This document shows, one piece after another, positions 1-6,902 of a stretch of 64,000 nt of DNA. The notes beneath the pieces were generated by a model. It was given only the letters and a program-made list of their open reading frames with translations. It ran no database searches and was not told the DNA's origin. The position numbers were made by a program, and so were the translations under genes. This DNA is from Paraglaciecola sp. L3A3 (GTDB lineage Bacteria > Pseudomonadota > Gammaproteobacteria > Enterobacterales > Alteromonadaceae): contig NZ_CP047023.1 in NCBI RefSeq assembly GCF_009796765.1, positions 3,455,501 to 3,519,500 on the forward strand. Reading direction: 5' to 3'. Numbering within the stretch: the stretch's first letter is position 1; every line of letters begins with the position of its first letter.

Positions 1-293
1 ACGATGAAGGTGGCATACAAGCTCGACTTGCCTATAACTGGCGAAATAACTTTTTGCATGCCAGAGATGGGGCTGCAAATAGTATAGCGGCCAGTTTACC
101 GGTTCACACCGATGCTTATGGACAATTAGACGCTAGTGTTTCTTATGACATTAACGAACGCATCACCATTTCTGCAGAGGCAATTAATTTAACTAATGAA
201 AGCCGCTTAGAATATGTGGACATACGTGAACGTGTGAGCATAGTTGAATATTCAGGCGTACGTTATCAAATGGGAATAAGAGCCAAGTTCTAA
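1..293 (+). CDS. TonB-dependent receptor, C-terminal fragment (5' end outside window)
   Basis: The reading frame is open from the first bases and ends at a stop at 291-293. Only about 96 residues are visible. They show the alternating aromatic/hydrophobic beta-strand pattern of a TonB-dependent receptor barrel, with a typical last-strands motif (LDASVSYDINERITISAEAI, then NLTNES) and a terminal phenylalanine, the usual outer-membrane insertion signal. The family carries siderophores, oligosaccharides or other large ligands across the outer membrane. The substrate cannot be read from this fragment. A tryptophan halogenase relic follows it, a pairing common for the Alteromonadales and Caulobacter carbohydrate receptors, which points weakly to a sugar ligand. 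A strong terminator lies 20 bp downstream. Confidence 0.85.
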   Translation, partial: DEGGIQARLAYNWRNNFLHARDGAANSIAASLPVHTDAYGQLDASVSYDINERITISAEAINLTNESRLEYVDIRERVSIVEYSGVRYQMGIRAKF

Positions 294-312
294 CACTTTA
301 TTGGATATAAAA

Positions 313-338
313 ACGGAGGCACTTAGCCTCTGTTTTTT
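313..338 (+). terminator. Rho-independent terminator of the TonB receptor gene
   Basis: An 8-bp stem (ACGGAGGC / GCCTCTGT with one G-T pair) and a 5-nt loop are followed directly by six T. It lies 20 bp after the receptor stop codon. Confidence 0.85.
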
Positions 339-367
339 ATTTCACCAATTTAATTCATGTGGAATTT

Positions 368-748
368 ATGTCTATCAATCATCAACCACTCAAATCTTAT
401 GTCATTGTGGGTGGAGAAACTGCTGGTTGGATTTCTGCGGCTTTACTCTGCCACGTATTACATAATAGTGAGGCCTTGGTTACATTAGTCGAATCACCGA
501 AATCCACCAGTGGGTGTCGGTGAAGCGACGATCCCCTCTTTTGTTGATCCATTATTATTTTGAATATTTCTAAACAGACTTTTATTGCTAAAACCAATGC
601 TACTTTTAAATTGGCTATTAAATTTGTAGATTGCAGGGCAAAAAGGACAATCTACTGGCATCCTTTTGGTAAAATCGGACTAGAGGAAAACGTTAAGCCG
701 TTACTCAGTCATGATGAATTTATTGAAAGATTCATTGGCCACCACTAA
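368..748 (+). pseudogene. Decayed tryptophan halogenase-like gene
   Basis: The ATG at 368 opens a frame whose product starts with a flavin-binding motif of the halogenase type (YVIVGGETAGWISAALL). It breaks near 515: the expected VGVGEATIPSF continues in another frame, then stops. A third segment from about 560 to 748 (ATFKLAIKFVDCRAKR, then YWHPFG) matches the next conserved block of flavin-dependent tryptophan halogenases. The family is usually about 500 residues, so most of the gene is gone and what remains has at least two frame breaks. Genes of this family often sit next to TonB receptors in marine Alteromonadales; the link to the receptor upstream is inference. No intact product is expected. 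Confidence 0.8.
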
Positions 749-867
749 TGTGCAGAACCTATTAGCTAGCCATATTTAGTTGTTTTGTTCACAGTGAAAA
801 TAAACTTAGGGTATAAATGATGTTAAATCGTTTTAATAACTAGTATGAAGTTGAAGAAAGCGAATCA

Positions 868-1428
868 ATGCTAGGTAAAAATTTCAGTTTTGTGAACTCG
901 GTTCTATCCATAAGGCCAAATCTTATGCGTTATATTTCCAAAATTGCGCCTCCTGCGGAAGTAGAAGATATTGTTCAAGAGGCCTATGTTAAACTGTGTC
1001 AACTAGAGCATACTGAACAAGAAACCATGCAGCGTAAAAACGCTCTGCTGTATGTAATCGCTAAAAATTTAGCATTAGATCACAACAAACGCGCTGAAGT
1101 GAGGCTGGCAGATGGCGTTAATGATGAGTCAGAATATATAACGGAAGAGAACGACTCTACTTATAACTATGCAGCAACCCATGAAAGGTTTGGTCATTTT
1201 TGTGAAGTAATCCGCAGTATGCCCAAGCAATGTCAAAAAGTATTTGTATTAAAAAAAGTATATGGTTTTAGTCAACAAGAAATAGCGCAAGAATTAGGTA
1301 TTAATATTAAAACTGTAGATAGCCATGTAGTCAATGGAATGAAACTTGTCAAAGCCCATGTAGATCAATCAAAAGTAGGCACTCCCCAATACAAACGTAA
1401 AATGGTGGGTGGAAAGTATGAACAATAA
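868..1428 (+). CDS. ECF-type RNA polymerase sigma factor (FecI-like)
   Basis: The 186-residue product has the two-domain plan of ECF sigma factors. Region 2 lies around residues 25-75 (VEDIVQEAYVKLCQ). Region 4 lies around residues 110-160, with the helix-turn-helix GFSQQEIAQELGINIKTVDS. Such proteins bind core RNA polymerase and direct it to a small set of promoters. The coding region overlaps the following fecR-like gene by 11 bp, so the two are translationally coupled and form a FecI/FecR pair that normally answers a TonB transducer in the outer membrane. The upstream TonB receptor is separated by a terminator and the halogenase relic, so the signalling partner is not certain. Confidence 0.9.
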   Translation: MLGKNFSFVNSVLSIRPNLMRYISKIAPPAEVEDIVQEAYVKLCQLEHTEQETMQRKNALLYVIAKNLALDHNKRAEVRLADGVNDESEYITEENDSTYNYAATHERFGHFCEVIRSMPKQCQKVFVLKKVYGFSQQEIAQELGINIKTVDSHVVNGMKLVKAHVDQSKVGTPQYKRKMVGGKYEQ

Positions 1429-2509
1429 TGTAGTGCAATTGATAAACAACGAAGACGCAATTTTGGACCAAGCTCTACACTGGCTCACTGAGCTTGAGCG
1501 CGGACTATCACCTGAACGAGAAGTATTATTAAGAGAATGGCTAGCTCGTTCTCCTGCCCATAAAGAAGTATTCTTAGAAGTGACAGCGCTATGGGATGAT
1601 TTAGATGTATTATCTAATTTGTCTGATGTGTTTCCGTATAAAACAACTAATCGACCTTGGTATAAAACCACGGGGTTGTACCCAATTGCTGCAACTATAT
1701 TAGTATGCTTATTGTTGAGCTTTTATTATGCCGGCACCAAGGATCCGCAATTGGTAGAAACTAATAACGTCAAAGATGATAGACAACTTGTTGCTACCTA
1801 TCGCACTAAAGTCGGCGAACACAGCACCTTTAAACTGCCTGATAATTCACTGCTAACCTTAAATACTAATAGCGAAGTGAATGTTGAGTACTCTAATACT
1901 CAAAGAAACATCCATCTGCTTCATGGCGAGGTACATGTTGAGGTTGCTCACGATAATAACCGCAAGTTCTACGTTCAAGCTGGTGGCAAAGTGATTGAAG
2001 CGGTAGGTACTGCTTTTAACGTACTGCATCATAATGCCTTAGATATTGAGCTAATTGTAACGGAAGGAACAGTACTAGTATCAGAAGCGATTAAGGAGGT
2101 AACGACTAACCCTATCTTAAACAGCGTCAGTCAATTTATAGGTCAGTCTTCGGCAAATGAAAAAATTTCCGTCACGGCTGGGGAGCAAATTCATTTAAAT
2201 GTAAGACAAAAAGTAAAGCAGTCGGAAATTACTATAGAAAAAGCTACTCATGTTATGGAATCTAAACTTTCATGGATGAAAGGCAAAGTAATATTTAACG
2301 GCGAGCCCTTAGAGCAAGCCATAAAAGAAATCAGCCGTTACTCAAACTGGACATTAGAGCTAAAGGGTGAACAACTTAAAAAACGTAAAATAGTCGGTCG
2401 TTTTCAAACTGGTAATATCGAACTATTGGTAGAAATATTAAAGAAAAACTTTAATATTGATGCGGAATACACTGATACCCAAAAAATTATTCTAACTGCA
2501 GCCCATTAA
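1418..2509 (+). CDS. FecR-family anti-sigma/signal transducer
   Basis: The ATG at 1418 is preceded by a GGTGGAAAG ribosome site and is preferred over an in-frame GTG 9 bp earlier. The product (363 residues) has an N-terminal cytoplasmic DUF4880-like segment with the helix ALHWLTELERGLSPEREV, one membrane span (about residues 89-106, YPIAATILVCLLLSFYYA), a periplasmic FecR domain and a C-terminal DUF4974-like domain (FNGEPLEQAIKEISRYSNW). Proteins of this kind hold the partner sigma factor inactive, or help activate it, depending on a signal passed from a TonB receptor. The partner is the sigma gene just upstream. A sulfatase gene, not a receptor, comes next downstream. Confidence 0.9.
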   Translation: MNNNVVQLINNEDAILDQALHWLTELERGLSPEREVLLREWLARSPAHKEVFLEVTALWDDLDVLSNLSDVFPYKTTNRPWYKTTGLYPIAATILVCLLLSFYYAGTKDPQLVETNNVKDDRQLVATYRTKVGEHSTFKLPDNSLLTLNTNSEVNVEYSNTQRNIHLLHGEVHVEVAHDNNRKFYVQAGGKVIEAVGTAFNVLHHNALDIELIVTEGTVLVSEAIKEVTTNPILNSVSQFIGQSSANEKISVTAGEQIHLNVRQKVKQSEITIEKATHVMESKLSWMKGKVIFNGEPLEQAIKEISRYSNWTLELKGEQLKKRKIVGRFQTGNIELLVEILKKNFNIDAEYTDTQKIILTAAH

Positions 2510-2824
2510 AGAGTAAGCATAAAAATTCAAAATAACTGGGGCGCAACTAATCATCAGATTATATCAAGCCCCCTAATGATTTTATCTGGCTTAATGAATC
2601 CCCCTTACTTGACATTGAATGAACTAAATCTTTTAACCAGTGAATAAAATTCAGCAATACTCCGCTGCGCAATGACAACAAGAAATAACCACTATCGATA
2701 AATTTTGGTTGATTAGATTATGTTTTAAGTTGGCCAAACCAATATAAAATAGGTAGGATGTATGACATATTACAAATGCAAATTATCAATACAAAGCCAT
2801 TAAATATTGGAATTTAAAATAAAT
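2510..2824 (+). promoter_or_regulatory. Intergenic region with a candidate sigma-70 promoter for the sulfatase
   Basis: This 315-bp gap has no gene. It contains a perfect TTGACA at 2609-2614 and TTTAAC at 2632-2637 with 17 bp between them, which could drive the sulfatase with a leader of about 180 nt. There is no clear terminator after the fecR-like gene, so read-through from the sigma/fecR unit is also possible. Confidence 0.35.
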
Positions 2825-4393
2825 ATGAAAACAAAACAGAACATTTTATTTTTAGCTGTATCATTCAGCCTTATTGCCACATTATCAGCTTGTACAGAGC
2901 CAACCAATAAGGTGGTAGATATCACCCCTGCTAAAGCAGAGGCTGTAACAAAACGGCCCAATGTGGTGATATTTTATGTAGATGACCTAGGTTATGGTGA
3001 TATCAGTCGTTATGGAATGACAACCACCAATACCCCTAATGTGGATGCATTGGCAGCTGACGGCATTAGCTTTACCGACGCTCACAGCTCTGCGGCAACT
3101 TGTACTCCCTCTCGATATTCTATGCTCACCGGGCAATATGCGTTTCGCAATAATGCAGCAATTTTACCCGGTGATGCACCATTAATCATAGATCACACCA
3201 AGCCAACATTACCTAAAATGTTTCAAAAAGCAGGTTACAAAACTGCAGTAGTGGGTAAGTGGCATTTAGGCCTTGGGGATGGTTTTGTTGATTGGAATCA
3301 CGATGTAAAACCAGGACCAATAGAATTAGGCTTTGATTACAGTTTTTTAATGCCAGCTACTGGTGACAGAGTACCTACCGTATATTTAGAAAATCATAAT
3401 GTAGTGAATTTAGACCCGAATGACCCCATCACAGTGAGTTATGAAGGCCGCATTGGCAACAGACCAGTAGGTACTGAATCTCCAGAGTTATTAAAACAAA
3501 CGGCAGATTTACAGCATAGCGCCACTATTGTTAACGGTATTAGCCGAATTGGTTGGATGGCCGGTGGTAAGTCAGCAGAATGGGTAGATGAAGATTTTCC
3601 TTTTGTATTTACCGACAAAGCGATTGATTTTATCCAACAAAATAAAGATCAGCCGTTCATGCTTTATTTTCCCTTTCACGATATTCATGTACCTCGTGTA
3701 CCGAATAAAATGTTTGCCGGTAAATCAGGTATGGGGCCAAGGGGCGATGCAATTTTACAAATGGATTGGATGACTGGACGTATAGTTGATGAGCTAAAAG
3801 AACTAGGTTTATACGACAATACTCTGATTGTATTTTCCAGCGACAATGGCCCGGTGATGGATGATGGTTATAACGACCAAGCTGAAGAATTACGTGGTGA
3901 ACACGATCCTGCCGGTGGCTTTAGAGGCGGTAAATACAGCGCTTATGAAGCTGGCACCCGGGTACCTATGATAGTCACTTACCCGAATGGATTAGTAAAT
4001 AAAGGAGAAAGTACCGCTCTAATTAGTCATATCGATTTTTATAAATCTTTCGCTGCATTAATTGGCCAAAACATTGAAAAAGATGAAGCCATTGACAGCC
4101 AAAATGTACTGCCAGCTTTATTAGATAATCAAGCCAAAGGCCGTGACCTAATGTTAGAAGAATCCTTTACCCTGGCGATTCGACAAGGCAAGTGGAAATA
4201 TATCGCCCCTTTCGATGGCACCACTCCCGGTTGGTTAGCCAATAAAACAGCAATTGAGAATGGCCTGCAATTAACACCACAATTGTTCGATTTATCTAAC
4301 GATAGTCAGGAACAAAACAATATTGCTGATAAATTCCCAAATAAAGTAAAAGAGTTACATGCTCAACTAGAGGCCATTAAAACCTTAAATTAA
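2825..4393 (+). CDS. Lipoprotein sulfatase (S1 family)
   Basis: The ATG at 2825 starts a lipoprotein signal peptide ending in the lipobox LSAC; an in-frame TTG 18 bp upstream would put polar residues in front of it. The mature 522-residue protein is a type I sulfatase. An N-terminal metal site is visible (VDDLGYGD), and the sulfatase signature CTPSRYSMLTG holds the cysteine (about residue 93) that is converted to formylglycine. KWHLG and a later SSDNGP motif complete the active site. It would remove sulfate esters from a polysaccharide, anchored in the periplasm or outer membrane. The formylglycine-generating enzyme is not in this window. The substrate cannot be told from sequence. The gene is convergent with the next one, with only 4 bp between stops. 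Confidence 0.92.
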   Translation: MKTKQNILFLAVSFSLIATLSACTEPTNKVVDITPAKAEAVTKRPNVVIFYVDDLGYGDISRYGMTTTNTPNVDALAADGISFTDAHSSAATCTPSRYSMLTGQYAFRNNAAILPGDAPLIIDHTKPTLPKMFQKAGYKTAVVGKWHLGLGDGFVDWNHDVKPGPIELGFDYSFLMPATGDRVPTVYLENHNVVNLDPNDPITVSYEGRIGNRPVGTESPELLKQTADLQHSATIVNGISRIGWMAGGKSAEWVDEDFPFVFTDKAIDFIQQNKDQPFMLYFPFHDIHVPRVPNKMFAGKSGMGPRGDAILQMDWMTGRIVDELKELGLYDNTLIVFSSDNGPVMDDGYNDQAEELRGEHDPAGGFRGGKYSAYEAGTRVPMIVTYPNGLVNKGESTALISHIDFYKSFAALIGQNIEKDEAIDSQNVLPALLDNQAKGRDLMLEESFTLAIRQGKWKYIAPFDGTTPGWLANKTAIENGLQLTPQLFDLSNDSQEQNNIADKFPNKVKELHAQLEAIKTLN

Positions 4394-4397
4394 GGCT

Positions 4398-5462
4398 TTA
4401 CTCTGTCTCTGAGCTTTGTTGTTGGCCATCGTCACTGGCCAACAACAAAGCTATCCAATGCGTATCTTGGCTCGATTCTAAAGCAATTTTTACAATCATG
4501 GTTAATGGCACTGACAACAACATTCCTACTGTGCCTAACAACCAGCCCCAAAATATTAATGATAGAAACACCACTAAAGTAGACAAGCCTAATCCCCTGC
4601 CCATATATTTTGGTTCAATTACATTGCCCATCACCATATTCGACACCACAAAACCTAAGGCAGTTAAACCAGCACTCGCTGCGCCAAGTTGCACAAAAGC
4701 TAATAATACAGCGGGTACTGCAGCAATAATGGAACCTATATTAGGAATATAGTTAAGTAAAAAAGCCAATACCGCCCACAGTAAAAAGTGATCCACACCC
4801 AACACATAAAGCCATATACCAATAATTAACCCCGTGCCTAAACTCACTAAGGTTTTAATCGCTAAATAGTTTTTCACCGACACTAAAAACTTGTCAATTT
4901 GCTGCATTTTCATGCTTGGATCGTCTAAAGCAATATGTATTTTTTTCGGAATAGACTCAGCTTCAAACAACATAAAAACCACAATTAACAAGATCAACAA
5001 AAAGTTGGTTAACACGCCACCTAAACTAGATAATAAATTGGTGGCCATATTCATCGCAGCCCCAGGATCCAAATAAGACAATAATTGCTGTTTATCAACA
5101 CTAATATTGAAGGCCTCTAATTTGCCTAATACCCAAGAAAACTCCTCAACCAATTGGGCTCTGTATTTAGGTATATTTTGACTAAATTCATTCATCGACT
5201 GCCCAACCAACCCAGCTAATACCAAGCCAAACAAAACAATGATCAAAATAACAAAGACCACAGCTAAAGCTCTAGGTAGTTTATACTGTTTGGCCCAACT
5301 AATAATTGGGCTACAAGCCATAGCGATAAATACAGATAATAAAAAAGGAACCACTATGGCACTTGCGGCTTTGATCCCTGCCAAAATGATGACGATTGAA
5401 GCGAGCACTAATAAAACTTTTACTGATGTTTGAGATTTGATTTGCATAGTATAATTCTGCAT
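4398..5462 (-). CDS. AI-2E family transporter (PerM/YdiK/TqsA type)
   Basis: The 354-residue membrane protein has about eight predicted spans: two near residues 15-60, one near 60-90, and a cluster from 150 to 340. The C-terminal pattern LLNYIPNIGSIIAAVPAVLL is diagnostic for the AI-2E exporter superfamily. Members export small molecules or act as ion antiporters; the substrate here is unknown. The start at 5462 has an AAGGA site just upstream; a second ATG 15 bp inside is possible. The last codons carry a long perfect inverted repeat (see 4412-4452), so the terminal LLLASDDGQQQSS may be shaped by that repeat. Confidence 0.88.
   Translation of the reverse strand: MQNYTMQIKSQTSVKVLLVLASIVIILAGIKAASAIVVPFLLSVFIAMACSPIISWAKQYKLPRALAVVFVILIIVLFGLVLAGLVGQSMNEFSQNIPKYRAQLVEEFSWVLGKLEAFNISVDKQQLLSYLDPGAAMNMATNLLSSLGGVLTNFLLILLIVVFMLFEAESIPKKIHIALDDPSMKMQQIDKFLVSVKNYLAIKTLVSLGTGLIIGIWLYVLGVDHFLLWAVLAFLLNYIPNIGSIIAAVPAVLLAFVQLGAASAGLTALGFVVSNMVMGNVIEPKYMGRGLGLSTLVVFLSLIFWGWLLGTVGMLLSVPLTMIVKIALESSQDTHWIALLLASDDGQQQSSETE
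4412..4452. repeat. 17-bp perfect inverted repeat inside the 3' coding end of the permease
   Basis: Arms 4412-4428 and 4436-4452 (AGCTTTGTTGTTGGCCA and its complement) surround a 7-nt loop. It lies between two convergent genes and could fold as a strong transcription-blocking hairpin in either RNA, though no T run follows on either side. It encodes part of the permease C-terminus. Confidence 0.8.
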
Positions 5463-5539
5463 TAATTCCTTGTGAGCAAACTAACAGATCTGTATCGTGT
5501 TTTATAGCGCTGAATTAAAAGAAAAAACAAGGAAAAATA

Positions 5540-5905
5540 ATGACGCTAAATCCCGCCACTATTCGGATTAAAAACTTAAGATTACGCACTTATATCGGTA
5601 TCAACGAAGACGAAATAGTCAATATGCAAGACGTGATAGTCAACGTCAAAATGCACTACAAAGCAGACCAAGCAACCGATTCAGACAATATGGATGATGC
5701 ATTAAATTACAAAACCATCACCAAAAGAATTATCCAGTTAGTAGAAAATAATCGATTTTCTTTATTAGAAAAATTAACCTCAGATGTATTAAATATAGCA
5801 GCAGAACATCCATGGGTTACTTACGCAGAAGCTGAAGTAGACAAGCCACATGCATTACGTTTTGCTGATTCTGTATCTTTATGCTTATCTTGCACCAAGC
5901 AATAG
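5540..5905 (+). CDS. folX: Dihydroneopterin triphosphate 2'-epimerase
   Basis: The 121-residue product matches E. coli FolX along its whole length, including [39 protein letters not shown] and [20 protein letters not shown]. FolX belongs to the dihydroneopterin aldolase fold and converts dihydroneopterin triphosphate to the monapterin form in the cytoplasm. The start ATG has an AAGGAAAAATA site. The TIGR01777 epimerase gene follows after 45 bp, the same order as folX-yfcH in E. coli, so the two form an operon. Confidence 0.95.
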   Translation: MTLNPATIRIKNLRLRTYIGINEDEIVNMQDVIVNVKMHYKADQATDSDNMDDALNYKTITKRIIQLVENNRFSLLEKLTSDVLNIAAEHPWVTYAEAEVDKPHALRFADSVSLCLSCTKQ

Positions 5906-5950
5906 CTTACAATTCAACCAAATGTTTGGAATTTATCACAAGGACAGCAA

Positions 5951-6850
5951 TTGAATATACTTATCACAGGTGGATCAGGATTAATTGGTTCCAATTTAAT
6001 CCCACTTCTTAGACCTAGTAGCGTAGCCGTTTATACCCGAAATGTAGCTATGGCTGAAAAAATACTGGGTTATAAAATCCACTTCATTTCGAATTTAGAT
6101 CAACTAGAAAATCTAAATGAATATGATGCTGTGGTAAATTTTGCAGGTGAACCCATTGCCGACAAAAAATGGACCACAGAACAAAAACAACTTATTGAAC
6201 AGAGTCGTTGGGCTACCACAGAAAAAATTGTCGACTTAATAAAAGCCAGTGATAACCCACCTGAAGTATTAATTAGTGGCTCGGCTATCGGTTTTTATGG
6301 ACGCCAAGACGATACCCCCATTGATGAATCATTTACTAAACCTCATTTTGAATTTAGTCACCAATTATGTGAACGTTGGGAGTTTTTAGCGAAACAGGCT
6401 GAATCAGATAAAACAAGGGTATGTATTCTTCGAACGGGGATCGTGATCAGTAAACGTGGTGGAGCACTGCAAAAAATGTTATTGCCATTCAAATTAGGTT
6501 TAGGTGGGCCAATTGGTGATGGGCAACAATACATGTCTTGGATCCACTTAGAAGACATGTTGCAAGGCATTGTTCACCTTATCAAAAACAAGAGTTGTCG
6601 CGGAATATATAATTTCACCGCTCCGACCCCTGTCACTAATGAAGAATTTAGCCAGCAGTTGGCGAATACATTACACCGCCCTTGTTTCTTAAGAATGCCC
6701 TCCGCTTTATTAAAAATGCTCTTGGGAGAAATGTCAGACTTACTTATTTATGGACAAAGAGTGATTCCGCAACGTCTACTCGACAGTGGCTATCAATTTG
6801 TCTATCCAGAATTATCAGAAGTATTTAACTGCGTTCAAAAAATCAGATAA
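5951..6850 (+). CDS. TIGR01777 family NAD(P)-binding epimerase (YfcH-like)
   Basis: Translation most likely starts at the TTG at 5951: AAGGA lies 7 bp ahead and the product then begins MNILITGGSGLIGSNL, the Rossmann nucleotide-binding turn. The 299-residue length fits the TIGR01777 extended SDR family, as do SGSAIGFYGRQ and the block MSWIHLEDMLQGIVHLI. The E. coli homologue YfcH has no well-defined substrate; a role near pterin metabolism is suggested only by linkage to folX. A terminator hairpin follows at once. Confidence 0.88.
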   Translation: MNILITGGSGLIGSNLIPLLRPSSVAVYTRNVAMAEKILGYKIHFISNLDQLENLNEYDAVVNFAGEPIADKKWTTEQKQLIEQSRWATTEKIVDLIKASDNPPEVLISGSAIGFYGRQDDTPIDESFTKPHFEFSHQLCERWEFLAKQAESDKTRVCILRTGIVISKRGGALQKMLLPFKLGLGGPIGDGQQYMSWIHLEDMLQGIVHLIKNKSCRGIYNFTAPTPVTNEEFSQQLANTLHRPCFLRMPSALLKMLLGEMSDLLIYGQRVIPQRLLDSGYQFVYPELSEVFNCVQKIR

Positions 6851-6854
6851 AAAC

Positions 6855-6885
6855 AAACACCCATTGATTAAGCAATGTGGTGTTT
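6855..6885. terminator. Hairpin terminator between convergent genes
   Basis: A 7-bp outer stem (AAACACC/GGTGTTT) and a 5-bp inner stem (CATTG/CAATG) around ATTAAG lie between the convergent yfcH-like and ybbP-like genes, with TTTATTTT on the plus side. Confidence 0.7.
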
Positions 6886-6902
6886 ATTTTACTGAATGAC
6901 TA

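Noticed and set aside
560..748. A separate 62-codon gene
   Set aside because: Its product is an internal block of the tryptophan halogenase relic, not an independent protein.
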